From assembly GCF_026712205.1 (NCBI RefSeq), contig NZ_JAPPUW010000005.1, positions 186,001-250,000 of the forward strand: a DNA stretch of 64,000 bases, in the 5' to 3' direction. Numbering within the stretch: the stretch's first letter is position 1; each line of letters opens with the position of its first letter. The position numbers and the translations under genes were made by a program. The notes beneath the pieces are model-generated. The model was not told the origin of the DNA. It did not search any database and saw only the letters and a list, made by a program, of their open reading frames with translations. This document shows, piece after piece, positions 10,592 through 20,114 of the stretch. The DNA comes from Pelomonas aquatica. Its GTDB lineage: Bacteria > Pseudomonadota > Gammaproteobacteria > Burkholderiales > Burkholderiaceae_C.

Positions 10592-11110
10592 CTAATTTTT
10601 GGCCAGCTGGCGCAGCTCTTCAAGCCGGCTGACGCCCAGTCGCCGCCAGCTGATCTCGCCAGTTTCGTCGAAGACGACGGAAAAGGGCAGTCCGCCGGCC
10701 GGGTTGCCGAGCTCGCGCACCAGGCCCAGGCCTTCCGGGCCGGCCAGCGCGATGAGGAAGTCCAGCGGGGTCTTCTTCAGGAAGGCGTTCACTGGCTCCG
10801 CCTGGTCAACGGCCAGGCCCAGCACCTGCCAGCCTTTGGACTTGGCCTCCAGATAGAACTGGTTGATCTCCGGCAGCTCCTTCACGCAGGGCGGGCACCA
10901 GGTCGCCCAGAAATTCACCAGCAGCGGCTGGCCGCGCAAGCGTGCGACGTCGAGTTGACCGCCGTTCGGGCCGGGGAAAAGTTGGCTCCAGAAAGCCTGG
11001 GCGGCAGGAGAGGGTGAGTTGTTCAGCTTGCGCCAAGCTAAAGAGGTACCCAGGGCCGCCGCGCCCATGCCGGCGCCGGCCAGGATCAGGCGACGGGTGA
11101 TGGGGTTCAT
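10592..11110 (-). CDS. TlpA/ResA-type thiol-disulfide protein
   Basis: This 172-residue exported thioredoxin-fold protein has the redox motif WCPPC (Cys72 and Cys75) after FWAT, as in TlpA/ResA proteins that reduce cysteines in the periplasm, often during cytochrome maturation. The N-terminus MNPITRRLILAGAGMGAAAL has a TRRLIL motif followed by a hydrophobic stretch, so export by the twin-arginine route is possible. Its start overlaps the stop of the next upstream gene by four bases. The substrate cannot be told from the sequence. Confidence 0.88.
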   Translation of the reverse strand: MNPITRRLILAGAGMGAAALGTSLAWRKLNNSPSPAAQAFWSQLFPGPNGGQLDVARLRGQPLLVNFWATWCPPCVKELPEINQFYLEAKSKGWQVLGLAVDQAEPVNAFLKKTPLDFLIALAGPEGLGLVRELGNPAGGLPFSVVFDETGEISWRRLGVSRLEELRQLAKN

Positions 11111-11706
11111 GGTTCGGGAGCGTCCAGCAGGGTTTGCAGCGCGGCCAGGTCGCCGCGCTCGGTCAGGCCGCGGGCGTCGGGCTTCAGCGCGCCGCGCAGG
11201 TCGTCGAAGTCCAGGATGGTCAGGCAGAGTGTGACGCGTTCGCCGAGGGCCGGGCAGGGCGCGTCCAGGATGAGCATGTCCACGGCCCGGCCTTTGCCGG
11301 CCGTCGTCTCGGCCACGTCGAAGTTCAGGCCGCGGTTGAGCAGCGCGATCTCTGCGGCCTTGCTGTCGTCGCAGTAGAGCTGCAGGTGGACGTTGGATAG
11401 GCGCGTGGCCGTGCCGCGCCAGACGGCGCCGGTCAGGTGGGGGCGGAACTCGGCGAGCCGCGCCATCCACTGCGCCGCCAGTTCGCGCAGCGCGCGTAGC
11501 TCGGCCGGCTGGGTGTCGGCGTGGAAGATGGCGATGTGCTCGCGCACGGCGTCCTCGACCGCGTCGTTGCCGGGCAGGGCGGCGCGCGGCAGGCCCAGGT
11601 CGCGCGCGGCGCGCTGCTTGGCGGGGCCCCAGTCCATGCCCTCGTCGACGATGAGGCGGGCGGCCATTGCTGCGATTTCAGCGGCGATTTCGTCGGGCGC
11701 ACTCAT
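11107..11706 (-). CDS. Conserved protein of unknown function
   Basis: This 199-residue protein starts [17 protein letters not shown] and has no membrane segment or signal peptide. A central stretch, GAVWRGTATRLSNVHLQL, followed by LNRGLNFDV, loosely recalls a nucleotidyltransferase core, but the usual Asp pair is not clear and I do not assign activity. From memory, homologues in Burkholderiales are sometimes labelled UDP-N-acetylmuramate-alanine ligase; the sequence has none of the Mur ligase motifs, so that name would be wrong. It overlaps both tlpA-like and mtgA by four bases and belongs to the mtgA-aroE operon. Confidence 0.75.
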   Translation of the reverse strand: MSAPDEIAAEIAAMAARLIVDEGMDWGPAKQRAARDLGLPRAALPGNDAVEDAVREHIAIFHADTQPAELRALRELAAQWMARLAEFRPHLTGAVWRGTATRLSNVHLQLYCDDSKAAEIALLNRGLNFDVAETTAGKGRAVDMLILDAPCPALGERVTLCLTILDFDDLRGALKPDARGLTERGDLAALQTLLDAPEP

Positions 11707-12419
11707 GGCAGTTCCGCGCTGTTCATCCGCCCGGCGATGACGCCGGCGCGGCCCATCACATAGGCCGAGGCGGGTTGGCGCTCGAAGCGCTTGGGCGCCG
11801 GCAGCATGACGGCCAGCCGTGCGCCCTCGAAGGCGCCCAGCCTTGCCGCATCGGTGTGGAAGTAGTGCCGCGCGGCGGCCTGGGCGCCGAACAGACCCTC
11901 GCCCCACTCGACGCTGTTCAGGTAGATCTCGAGGATGCGGCGCTTGTCGAGCAGCCCCTCCAGCATCAGCGTGATGACGAGCTCCTGGCCCTTGCGCAGC
12001 AGCGTGCGCTCGCCGGACAGGAAGAGATTCTTGGCCAGCTGCTGCGTGATCGTCGAGCCGCCGACGACCTTGGCCACGCCCTTGCCCCGGGCCTCGACGC
12101 GAGCCTGCGCCTTCTCGTTTTTCTTCCAGGCGCCCTTGAGGGCGTCCCAGTCGACGCCGCCGTGCAGGGCGAAGCCGTCGTCCTCGCTGGCGATGACGGC
12201 CCGCTTGAGCGTTGCGGGCAGTTGGGCGTCGTCCACCCACTGCTGGCTCCAGGCGACCTGGTGCTTCTCGGCCAGCAGGCGCACGATCTCGCTGCGCTGG
12301 AAGCTGGTGGACTGCGGCGCGACGAAGCGCATCAACAGGATGCGGCCGGCGAACCAGAACTGCAGGCAGAGCAGGGCGAGCGCCAGCACGGCGAGCAGGC
12401 GGCCGAGGTGGCGGATCAC
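11703..12419 (-). CDS. mtgA: Monofunctional biosynthetic peptidoglycan transglycosylase
   Basis: MtgA polymerises lipid II into glycan strands at the outer face of the inner membrane. The 238-residue protein has one N-terminal membrane helix ([17 protein letters not shown]) and the GT51 motifs: [15 protein letters not shown] with the catalytic Glu, [15 protein letters not shown], and [14 protein letters not shown]. There is no transpeptidase domain, and the length is normal. Four-base overlaps with aroE upstream and the unknown gene downstream indicate translational coupling. Confidence 0.95.
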   Translation of the reverse strand: MIRHLGRLLAVLALALLCLQFWFAGRILLMRFVAPQSTSFQRSEIVRLLAEKHQVAWSQQWVDDAQLPATLKRAVIASEDDGFALHGGVDWDALKGAWKKNEKAQARVEARGKGVAKVVGGSTITQQLAKNLFLSGERTLLRKGQELVITLMLEGLLDKRRILEIYLNSVEWGEGLFGAQAAARHYFHTDAARLGAFEGARLAVMLPAPKRFERQPASAYVMGRAGVIAGRMNSAELP

Positions 12420-13231
12420 AGCGAAGCCCTCAGCGCGGCCAGCACCGGCGCCGTGTCGGGCCGCACGCCGCGCCAGGAGAAGAAGGCCTCGGCCGCCTGC
12501 TCCACCAACATGCCCAGGCCGTCACGCGGCTCCGCGCCATGGGCCGCGGCCCAGTCGAGAAAGCCCTGAGCCTTGGGGCCGTACATCATGTCCAGAGCCA
12601 GGCTGCCGGGCTTGAGCACGCGGGAATCCACCGGCGAGGCTGCGCCGGCCAGGCTGGTGCTGGTCGCATTGATGACGACGTCTTGCTCAGCGGGAGCGTC
12701 GGCCAGGGCCGCCGCGCGCAGCGGCACGCCCAGGTGGGCGTGGCTCGCGGCCAGAGCCTCGGCCTTGTCGACGCTGCGGTTCACGATGGTGACGTTGGCC
12801 GGCTTCGCGGCGATCAGGCTGCCCAGCACGCCCGCGCCCGCGCCACCCGCGCCGATCAGTAGCACCCGCAGCCCGGCCAGCGGCCGGCCGGCATTGCGCT
12901 GGATGTCGTTGATGAGGCCGGCGCCGTCGGTGTTGTCGCCCGTCCAGCCCGCTGCGTCGAAGCGCATCGTGTTGACCGCACCGGCCAGCTGCGCGCGCTC
13001 GCTGTGCATGGCGGCGAGCCGGAAGGCCTCGAACTTGAAAGGCACGGTGATGTTGCAGCCGCTCGCACCCGCGGCGGCAAAGGCGCGCAGCGTGGCCTCG
13101 AAGCCGTCCAGCGGCGCCAGCAGGCGCTCGTAGCTCAGGTCCTGGTCGGTCTGCTCGGCAAACATCGCGTGGATGGCCGGCGAGCGGCTGTGTTCCACCG
13201 GGTTGCCGACGACCGCATATCTATCTGTCAT
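12416..13231 (-). CDS. aroE: Shikimate dehydrogenase
   Basis: AroE reduces 3-dehydroshikimate to shikimate with NADPH. The 271-residue protein has the shikimate pocket [12 protein letters not shown], the catalytic Lys in NITVPFK, the dinucleotide loop GAGGAGAG and a VNRS segment typical of NADP preference. Length is standard. It overlaps the TonB-like gene upstream and mtgA downstream by four bases each. Confidence 0.96.
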   Translation of the reverse strand: MTDRYAVVGNPVEHSRSPAIHAMFAEQTDQDLSYERLLAPLDGFEATLRAFAAAGASGCNITVPFKFEAFRLAAMHSERAQLAGAVNTMRFDAAGWTGDNTDGAGLINDIQRNAGRPLAGLRVLLIGAGGAGAGVLGSLIAAKPANVTIVNRSVDKAEALAASHAHLGVPLRAAALADAPAEQDVVINATSTSLAGAASPVDSRVLKPGSLALDMMYGPKAQGFLDWAAAHGAEPRDGLGMLVEQAAEAFFSWRGVRPDTAPVLAALRASL

Positions 13232-14079
13232 TGCTCTCCCGTCAAGGTTGTTTCCAGCCCCTCGTCGCGCGTGAACTTGAAGCGCGACGTGATGACCAGC
13301 ACCTCGGCGCCGCGCAGCATCTCCTGGCTGAAGTTGCCGAAGGGCGACGCGGCCTGCACGATGGCGATGGCGCGGCGGTCCAGCGTCGGGTTGCCGCTGG
13401 AGGCCACGATCTCGGTCTCGATGACGCGCCCCCTCTGGTCGATGTGGATGTTCATCGTCAGCTCGCCGTAGAGCTTCTTGCCGCGGTATTCGGGGAAGTC
13501 GCGCGTGCCGCGCTCCTCGATGCGGCGGCGCAGGCCGTCGTAGTACTGGGCGTAGACGACCTCGCGCGTGGCGGGGCTGATGTAGCGCTTGCGCGGCCGG
13601 GCGCTCTCGTCGTTGACGCGCTTCTCGATCTCGGCGAGCAGGTCGACGAGCTGGCGGCGCTTCTCGGCCTGGGCGCGCTCGTTCGCATCGGTTTTTTCGC
13701 GCCGCGGGTCGGGCGGCGGCAGCAGCGCCAGCTCGCGGCGCACCTGGGCGAGCAACTGCTGCTGCTGCTCCTGCAGCTGGGCGATCTGCGTGTGCTGTAC
13801 CTCGGCCGCGTCGCCCAACTCGCTGCGGCGGGCCGGTGGCAGAGGCGACGTGGCCCGGCCTGTCTCCATATTGCCGCCGCCCGCGAGGTTGGCCTGCGCC
13901 AGCGCCGCGGCCTTGGCCGGCGCCTCGCTGGAGCGGGTGTTGACGAGCACCACCTCCAGCGGCGTGTCCTGGAACACGCGGTTGAAGGAGTCAGGCGAGC
14001 CGACGCGCCAGGCCAGCAGCACGCCGTGCACGCCGAGCGAGCACGCGAGAGCGATCTGCAGCGTGCTCGGCTTGCGCAT
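13228..14079 (-). CDS. TonB-family energy transducer-like protein
   Basis: This 283-residue protein has an N-terminal anchor helix ([18 protein letters not shown]), a Gln-rich, coiled-coil-prone middle ([17 protein letters not shown]) and a C-terminal TonB fold ([17 protein letters not shown], then [18 protein letters not shown]). TonB proteins pass energy from ExbBD to outer-membrane transporters. There is no exbB/exbD here and no long Pro-Lys spacer, so it may instead be a TonB-domain protein with a local envelope role. MRKPSTL at 14079 is preferred as start because the hydrophobic anchor follows directly. It is sandwiched between aroE and the RNB gene. Confidence 0.85.
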   Translation of the reverse strand: MRKPSTLQIALACSLGVHGVLLAWRVGSPDSFNRVFQDTPLEVVLVNTRSSEAPAKAAALAQANLAGGGNMETGRATSPLPPARRSELGDAAEVQHTQIAQLQEQQQQLLAQVRRELALLPPPDPRREKTDANERAQAEKRRQLVDLLAEIEKRVNDESARPRKRYISPATREVVYAQYYDGLRRRIEERGTRDFPEYRGKKLYGELTMNIHIDQRGRVIETEIVASSGNPTLDRRAIAIVQAASPFGNFSQEMLRGAEVLVITSRFKFTRDEGLETTLTGEQ

Positions 14080-14080
14080 C

Positions 14081-16108
14081 TCAGCCTTGTGAGGCCGCTT
14101 CTGCGGGATCTGCCTCGTTGACGTCGATGGCCAGTGCAATCGGTGCAGCGGCGCTCTCGAGTTCGTCGTCGTCGCCCTCGGGCTCCTCGGCGGCAGCGGC
14201 CTCGTCCAGGCGCTCGACCAGCGTCGCGTGCACGTCGAGCGTCATCTCGTCCAGGCCGGTGATGCGCACCTTCACATGGCTGCCGCGCGGCAGGTTTTCG
14301 CAGCCCAGGGCCTTGAAGACCAGCGGCAGCTCGTCGGCGCGCACTAGGCCTTCCTTCATGACGGCGGCGGTCAGCTCGGTCGTGCCGTTCTGAGCCAGGT
14401 GGCGCAGCGTCCAGAAGCGCTCGATGCCGTTCTGGAAACCGTTGTAGGCCGCGTAGGCGGACTCGAAGGCCGAGATGATGGAGAAGAGTTGGGCGTCCTT
14501 GGGCTTGAAAGGCGCGACCAGTGCCGCCGTCTTGCCGTGGCGGGCCGCCGCGATGATCTGCCACTGGTTGACCAGGTCGACATAGCGGCGCAGCGGCGAG
14601 CTGGCCCAGGTGTAGCTGGCCACGCCCATGCCGGCGTGCGGTAGCGCCTTGACGCCCATACGCACCTTGATGCCCGGCGCCAGGCTGGCCTGGCTGCGGT
14701 AGATGCCCGGCAGGCCCAGTTCGGCCAGCCAGCCGCCCCAGGCGGAATTGGCCAGGATCATGGCCTCGGCCACGATCAGGTCCAGCGAGCTGCCGCGGGC
14801 GCGCACGCTGATCTCGACGGTCTCGTCGCCGCTGGGCGGGGCCGTACGCTCTCCCAGCAGACGGAAGTTGTAGTCCGGCCGGTTGAAGTTCTCGGGCTTG
14901 CCGCGCACGACTTCGCGCTGGGCCTTCAAGTGCTTGGCCAGGCGCCATGTGAAGGCCAGCTCGGGCGCGAAGGCGTAGTCGGCCGGGGCTTCGCCGGACA
15001 GCGTGGCGTCGGTGACGATGCCGTCCAGCTTGTCGTGGCGCAGGTTGGCGGCGATGTGCACGCGCTCCAGCTTGGTTTCCTTGGCCTTGATCTCGAACGT
15101 CGTCTCGTCCAGCGTGAAGTAGATGGACACGGCGGGGCAGTCGCGGCCCTCGATCAGCGTGTAGGCCTGCACGACGTCGTCGGGCAGCATCGTGATCTTC
15201 CAGCCGGGCATATAGACGGTAGACAGGCGCTCGCGGGCGACCTTGTCGACGGCCGAGTCCGGCGCGATGGCCAGGCCGGGTGCCGCGATGTGCACGCCGA
15301 ACGTGACGGTGCCCGTGCCCAGGCCCTGCACCGACAGCGCGTCGTCGATCTCCGTCGTCTGCGAGTCGTCGATGGAGAAGGCCTGGACCGGAGACAGCGC
15401 CAGCTCGTCCTTGATCTCCGGCGCGGTCAGCGCGGGGAAGCCCACGCCCTTGGCGAAGTTCTCGAACAGGAAGCGCTTCCAGTGGAACTGGTAGGGGCTG
15501 GTGATGGCGCCGGCCGCCTGCAGCAGGTCCAGCGGCGCCTTGTGCGAGCGCTTGCTGGCCTCGACGACGGCCTTGTACTCGGGGCCGTTCTTGTCCGGCT
15601 TGAACAGGATCTTGTAGATCTGGTCCTGGATGGGCTGGGGGCAGCGGCCCTGGGCCAGCTCCTCGGCCCAGGCTTCGATCTGCTGCTGCTGCTGGCGCTT
15701 GCGCTCGATGCCGAGCAGCGCGGCCTTGACCGTCTCCTCGGGCGCCTTCCTGAACTGGCCCTTGCCGGCGCGGCGGAAGTAGTGCGGCGCGTCGAACAGG
15801 CGCAAGAGGGCGGCGGCCTGCTGCACGACGCCGGCCCTGGCATCGAAATAGTCGCGGGCCAGGTCGGCGAAGCCGAACTCGCCCTCGGGTGCGAACTCCC
15901 AGGCCAGGTCGAGGTCGATGTCGTCGGCCAGCGCGCGCGCGTCGGCCAGCAGCACGGCGGGCGCCGGCTGCTCGAACTTCAGCAGCACATTGGCGGCCTT
16001 GACCTTGACCCGCTTGCCCGAGTCGAGCTCCACCTGCATCGAGGCGTCGGCCTCGCTCATCACACGGCCGGCGAGGAATTTCCCGGCGTCGTCAAACAGC
16101 GCAAACAT
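14081..16108 (-). CDS. RNB-domain exoribonuclease (RNase II family)
   Basis: This 675-residue protein degrades RNA 3' to 5'. The RNB catalytic segment is clear: AFSIDDSQTTEIDDALSV supplies the acidic metal-binding residues, and the family's closing motif SYTWASSPLRRYVDLVNQ follows. The N-terminal region (about 1-250) is not a typical CSD pair, and the C-terminus after HVKVRITGLDEMTLDVH is an S1-like remnant ending in an acidic tail. It therefore resembles the Burkholderiales RNB subgroup rather than E. coli Rnb or RNase R. The start MFALFDDAG follows a short gap from the esterase gene. Confidence 0.92.
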   Translation of the reverse strand: MFALFDDAGKFLAGRVMSEADASMQVELDSGKRVKVKAANVLLKFEQPAPAVLLADARALADDIDLDLAWEFAPEGEFGFADLARDYFDARAGVVQQAAALLRLFDAPHYFRRAGKGQFRKAPEETVKAALLGIERKRQQQQQIEAWAEELAQGRCPQPIQDQIYKILFKPDKNGPEYKAVVEASKRSHKAPLDLLQAAGAITSPYQFHWKRFLFENFAKGVGFPALTAPEIKDELALSPVQAFSIDDSQTTEIDDALSVQGLGTGTVTFGVHIAAPGLAIAPDSAVDKVARERLSTVYMPGWKITMLPDDVVQAYTLIEGRDCPAVSIYFTLDETTFEIKAKETKLERVHIAANLRHDKLDGIVTDATLSGEAPADYAFAPELAFTWRLAKHLKAQREVVRGKPENFNRPDYNFRLLGERTAPPSGDETVEISVRARGSSLDLIVAEAMILANSAWGGWLAELGLPGIYRSQASLAPGIKVRMGVKALPHAGMGVASYTWASSPLRRYVDLVNQWQIIAAARHGKTAALVAPFKPKDAQLFSIISAFESAYAAYNGFQNGIERFWTLRHLAQNGTTELTAAVMKEGLVRADELPLVFKALGCENLPRGSHVKVRITGLDEMTLDVHATLVERLDEAAAAEEPEGDDDELESAAAPIALAIDVNEADPAEAASQG

Positions 16109-16125
16109 AGGGGCGTGATTGTCCC

Positions 16126-16716
16126 TTACGCGAGCAGGTGCGCCGCGACGCCCGGCAGATGGTCCTCGAAGTCGGTCAGCCCGTGGTCGCTGCCCTCCAG
16201 CACCTTGCCGTCGCAGCCGCTGTAGCGGGCCAGCATCTCGCGCCAGTCCAGCAGCTCGTCGCCCTTGGCGATCAGCGCGTAGTAGCGCGGCGGCGTGCTC
16301 AGCCGGGCCGGCGGCGCCAGCGCGGCGAGTTCGGCCACATGCCGGGCCGTGAAGTCGAACTTCAGCGCCGGGTCGTGCCAGGCCGTCTGCACGCCGATGT
16401 GGCGGGACAGGTCGCGCGCCGGGTCCACGGCCGGGTTCAGCACGGCCACGCGCCAGCCGCGGTGGGCCGGCTGTTCGGCCAGCGCGGTGGCGTAGAAGCC
16501 GCCGAGCGAGCTGCCGACGACGGCCGACCCCGAGGCCGGCCAGTCGGCCACGAGGCGGGCCAACTGGGCCATGGCCTCCAGCGGCGAAGGTGGCAGCTGC
16601 GGGCAGCAGAAATGCAGGCCCGGCATGCCGCTCGACCAGGCCGCCATGCGGCGCGCCTTGGCCGATTGCGGCGAGGAGCGGAAGCCATGCAGATAGAGCA
16701 GATGCGTGAGGGCCAT
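16126..16716 (-). CDS. YqiA-type alpha/beta-hydrolase (esterase)
   Basis: This 196-residue protein belongs to the small UPF0227/YqiA esterase group. It begins with LLYLHGFRSSPQSAK, which contains the oxyanion HGF. It has a GSSLGG nucleophile elbow (Ser70), an Asp in IAKGDELLDW and a His in EGSDHGL, a complete catalytic triad. Length is normal. It precedes the RNB gene by 17 bases on the same strand. The natural substrate is not known from the sequence. Confidence 0.88.
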   Translation of the reverse strand: MALTHLLYLHGFRSSPQSAKARRMAAWSSGMPGLHFCCPQLPPSPLEAMAQLARLVADWPASGSAVVGSSLGGFYATALAEQPAHRGWRVAVLNPAVDPARDLSRHIGVQTAWHDPALKFDFTARHVAELAALAPPARLSTPPRYYALIAKGDELLDWREMLARYSGCDGKVLEGSDHGLTDFEDHLPGVAAHLLA

Positions 16717-16827
16717 GACGGAAGTTTTCGCGGGATTCGTGCCTGGCGCCGACAGGGGCGGGCGCCGATTGACGCGAGTGTCGCCGCCCACCACAGTGGC
16801 CGCCTTTTCGTTTCCTTCGGTCAAACC

Positions 16828-19497
16828 ATGATCCCGATGTCCCGCACCGCGCTGGCCGCGGCCGCGCTGATCGCGCTGGCCGGCCTCGCGCAGGCCCAGA
16901 CCCCCGCCGCCCCTGCCGCCGCCGCCTCGGCCCCCGCCGCCCGCCCGCCCGTCGACCCGGCCGCACCCAAGCCCTTCGCCGATGTCATCAAGGGCGCCAA
17001 GGAGCAGCCCGGCCTGTTCCCGATCTGGCGCAAGGACGAGAAGGTCTGGATCGAGATCCCGAAGGACTACTTCAACAAGCCCTTCCTGTTCAGCGTCAAC
17101 GTCGCCAACGGCGTCGGCGAGCGCGGCCTCTACGCCAGCCAGATGCTGGGCGACGAGCTGGCCGAGTGGCGCCGCGTCGGCAACCATGTGCAGCTGATCG
17201 CGCTGAACACCAAGTTCCGCGCCGACAACGCGGCCAGCAGGCTTGCCGTCGAACAGGCCTTCTCGCCCAGCCTGATCACGTCGGGCCCGGTGGCCAGCGC
17301 CGACCACCCGGACCGCAAGTCCGTGCTGGTGGATGCCAGCGGCCTGCTGCTGGGCGACATCCCCGGCTATTCGACGCGCCTGGAGCTGGCCTACCGCCTG
17401 CCCTATGCGCCCGACCGCGCCAACTCCTTCATCGAGGCCAGCCGCGCCGATGCGCAGGTCTCGACGCTGACCGCGCGCGTGCACTTCGCGACGGCCCGCA
17501 TCCCGGCGCCGCCGCTGGTGCCCCCTCCCGTGCCGGTGCCCACGCCGCCGCAGGCCACGCCCGACCCGCGCTCGATGTTCTTCAGCTTCGTCTACAGCCT
17601 GCGCGCGCTGCCCGAGACGCCCGCCGCCATCCGCCACGCCGACCCGCGCCTGGGCCATTTCGCCGAGACCTACAGCAACCTCGGCGACGACCTCAAGGCC
17701 AACCCGCGCGTGCACATGATCGCCCGCTGGCGCCTCGAGAAGAAGGATCCGGCGGCCGAGCTGTCCGAGCCCGTGCAGCCCATCGTCTACTGGCTGGACA
17801 GGAACATCCCGGCCAAGTACCGCGAGGCCGTCAAGGCCGGCATCCTGGAGTGGAACAAGGCCTTCGAGAAGATCGGCTTCAAGGACGCCATCGTCGCCAG
17901 GCAGCAGCCTGACGACGCCGACTGGGACAATATGGACTCGACCCATGCGTCCGTGCGCTGGTTCACCGGCGCCGACGTCGGCTTCGCCATCGGCCCGAGC
18001 AACCGCGACCCACGCACCGGCGAGATCCTGGACGCCGACATCGGCATGAGCGACGTCTTCGGCCGCGGCACGCGCCGCTTCGCCGTGGACGACGTGCTGC
18101 CCGGCGGCCAGTCGCAGGCCCAGGCCTGGATGGGCGAGCGCAGCGGCCAGCTGCTGGCCGAGCAGCAGTGCAGCTATATGGCCGACCAGGCCAACGAGCT
18201 CGGCTTCGCGCTCGACCTGCTGGCGCTGCGGGGCGAGGCAGAGGGCATGGACATGAACGGCCCCGAGGCCGAGGCGCTGGCCCAGGCCGTCGTCAAGGAC
18301 GTCGTCACGCACGAGGTCGGCCACACGCTGGGGCTCAAGCACAACTTCCGTTCGTCCACCACGGTGACCCAGGCCCAGCTCCGGGACAGGGCCTGGACCG
18401 AGGCCCACGGCATCTCCAACTCGGTGATGGACTACAACGCCTACAACCTGCCGCTCAAGGGTGAGCCCAAGGCCAGCCTGACGAACACGACGCTGGGCGC
18501 CTACGACTACTGGGCCATCGAGTACGCCTACAAGACCCTGCCGGCCGAGCAGGAAGCCGCCGAGCTGGCCAGGATCGCCGCGCGCTCCACCGAGCCGCAG
18601 CTGGCCTATGGCGACGATTTCGACCAGGGCGTCGGCGGCCCCTACGACGGCTTCGATCCGCGCATCAACCAGCGCGACCTCGGCGACGACCCGCTGGCCT
18701 ATGCGAAGAAGCGCCTCAAGCTCAGCCAGGAGCTGTGGGAGCGCGTGCAGGCCCGCCCGGCCTCGGCCGGCGACGATCCGCTGCGCAACCGCCGCTCGGT
18801 GCTCGAGAGCTTCCGCCAGCTGGGCATGACGGCCAACAACGTCGGCAAATACGTCGGCGGCCTCCATGCCGAGCGCATCGTGCCGGGCGTGACGCCGGGG
18901 CCGGCCTTCAAGCCGGTGGACAACGCGCAGCAGCGCGAGGCGCTACGCTTCATCGCCACGGGCCTGCTGTCCAGCGATTCGTTCAGGTTCCGCCCCGAGT
19001 TCCTGACCAGCCAGACGCTGGACTACAACGAATGGGACCGCGGCCTGCCGCTGTCCATCCCGGACGCCGTCGCCGCGCTGCAGGGCTGCGTGCTGGACCG
19101 GCTGATGTCGCCCAACACCGCGCACCGCCTGATCGAGATGGGCAGCTACCTGCCCGAGGCCCAGCGCAAGGGCGCGGTGTCGCTCGGCGAGGTCTACGGC
19201 ACGCTGCAGGCGGCCATCTTCAGCGAGGTCAAGACCGGCGGCGAGATCGACCGCATGCGCCGCAGCCTGCAGCGCGAATACCTGCGCCGCCTGCAGGCCC
19301 AACTGAACCGCTCGACGAACGGCGCGACCGTCTACGCCGACGCCTTCTCGATGGCCCGCTGGCACGCTACCCAGCTCGCCAGCGAGCTGCGCACGGCCGC
19401 GGCCAGGCCGGGGCTGTCGGTCGAGACCAGGGCCCATCTGGCGGAACTGCAGGACATGCTGAACAGCATGCTCAAGGCTTCGCTGGTGCGCAGCTGA
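16828..19497 (+). CDS. Exported zinc-dependent metalloprotease (DUF5117/DUF4953 type)
   Basis: This 889-residue protein has a signal peptide (SRTALAAAALIALAGLAQAQ) and the extended zinc motif HEVGHTLGLKH at residues 495-505, the HExxHxxGxxH pattern of metzincin-like peptidases. A downstream Met follows in SVMDYNAYNLP, in the Met-turn position. It is thus a periplasmic or outer-membrane-associated endopeptidase. ATG 16828 or 16837 are both possible; the second gives a tidier signal peptide. It is divergent from the esterase gene and ends at a strong terminator. The substrate is unknown. Confidence 0.9.
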   Translation: MIPMSRTALAAAALIALAGLAQAQTPAAPAAAASAPAARPPVDPAAPKPFADVIKGAKEQPGLFPIWRKDEKVWIEIPKDYFNKPFLFSVNVANGVGERGLYASQMLGDELAEWRRVGNHVQLIALNTKFRADNAASRLAVEQAFSPSLITSGPVASADHPDRKSVLVDASGLLLGDIPGYSTRLELAYRLPYAPDRANSFIEASRADAQVSTLTARVHFATARIPAPPLVPPPVPVPTPPQATPDPRSMFFSFVYSLRALPETPAAIRHADPRLGHFAETYSNLGDDLKANPRVHMIARWRLEKKDPAAELSEPVQPIVYWLDRNIPAKYREAVKAGILEWNKAFEKIGFKDAIVARQQPDDADWDNMDSTHASVRWFTGADVGFAIGPSNRDPRTGEILDADIGMSDVFGRGTRRFAVDDVLPGGQSQAQAWMGERSGQLLAEQQCSYMADQANELGFALDLLALRGEAEGMDMNGPEAEALAQAVVKDVVTHEVGHTLGLKHNFRSSTTVTQAQLRDRAWTEAHGISNSVMDYNAYNLPLKGEPKASLTNTTLGAYDYWAIEYAYKTLPAEQEAAELARIAARSTEPQLAYGDDFDQGVGGPYDGFDPRINQRDLGDDPLAYAKKRLKLSQELWERVQARPASAGDDPLRNRRSVLESFRQLGMTANNVGKYVGGLHAERIVPGVTPGPAFKPVDNAQQREALRFIATGLLSSDSFRFRPEFLTSQTLDYNEWDRGLPLSIPDAVAALQGCVLDRLMSPNTAHRLIEMGSYLPEAQRKGAVSLGEVYGTLQAAIFSEVKTGGEIDRMRRSLQREYLRRLQAQLNRSTNGATVYADAFSMARWHATQLASELRTAAARPGLSVETRAHLAELQDMLNSMLKASLVRS

Positions 19498-19518
19498 GCG
19501 AGCCTCGCGGCGAGCGAC

Positions 19519-19546
19519 AAGGCCGGCAGCGATGCCGGCCTTTTTG
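19519..19546 (+). terminator. Rho-independent terminator after the metalloprotease
   Basis: AAGGCCGGCA and TGCCGGCCTT form a perfect ten-pair stem with loop GCGA, continued by a T-run. Confidence 0.85.
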
Positions 19547-19586
19547 CTGTTCACTAGGATGCTCGTCGTTTCACGAGGAGATCCGC

Positions 19587-19997
19587 ATGGCCGACGCCGC
19601 GCACTACAACCAATCCGGAGCCGGCAAGCTGCCGGGCCACCTCGGCATCGTCGTCACGCGCATCGGCGGCGGCGAGGTGCAGGCCGAGCTGGCCGTGCGG
19701 GCTGAGCTGATGGCGCCCAACGGCTTTCTGCATGCCGGCAGCGTCGTCACGCTGGCCGACACCTGCGCGGGCTACGGCTGCCTGGACAACCTGCCCGAAG
19801 GCGCGGTGGGCTTCACGACCATCGAGCTGAAGTCCAACTTCCTCGGCACGGCGCTCGAAGGCAGCATCGCCTGCACGGCGCGGGCCGTGCACCTGGGCCG
19901 CACGACGCAGGTCTGGGACGCGGTCGTCACGAACCAGTCCACGGGCAAGACGATGGCCTTGTTCCGCTGCACGCAGATGGTGCTTTACGGGAAGTGA
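19587..19997 (+). CDS. PaaI-type hotdog-fold thioesterase
   Basis: This 136-residue protein fits the PaaI/YbgC-like hotdog family that hydrolyses acyl-CoA thioesters. The signature NGFLHAGSVVTLADTCAGYG holds the HG motif and helix with the catalytic acidic residue, and ELKSNFLG forms the following strand. AGGAG lies seven bases before ATG 19587. It is a single gene behind a terminator and converges with mpl. The acyl-CoA substrate cannot be told. Confidence 0.9.
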   Translation: MADAAHYNQSGAGKLPGHLGIVVTRIGGGEVQAELAVRAELMAPNGFLHAGSVVTLADTCAGYGCLDNLPEGAVGFTTIELKSNFLGTALEGSIACTARAVHLGRTTQVWDAVVTNQSTGKTMALFRCTQMVLYGK

Positions 19998-20006
19998 GCG
20001 GCCGTG

Positions 20007-20114
20007 CTCAGCCGGCCCGGGCAGCCAGGCTTTGCAATAGCTTGTCGTGTATGCCGCCCTCGGGCCTCAGGCCCGGGCGGCCAAGCTTTGCAATAGCTTG
20101 TCGTGTATGCCGCC
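20007..20114. repeat. Tandem duplication of the mpl 3' end
   Basis: A 30-base sequence starting GCTTTGCAATAGCTTGTCG occurs at 20029-20058 and again at 20085-20114, exactly 56 bases apart, with similar but diverged flanks (GCCCGGGC) before each copy. The second copy is the coding end of mpl. The first lies past its stop and would encode the same last residues, GGIHDKLLQSLAARA. It is thus a partial tandem duplication of the gene tail. Confidence 0.85.

Noticed and set aside
16138-16827. N-terminal extension of the metalloprotease
   Set aside because: It would be antisense to the esterase gene, and the signal peptide begins only at 16828-16837.
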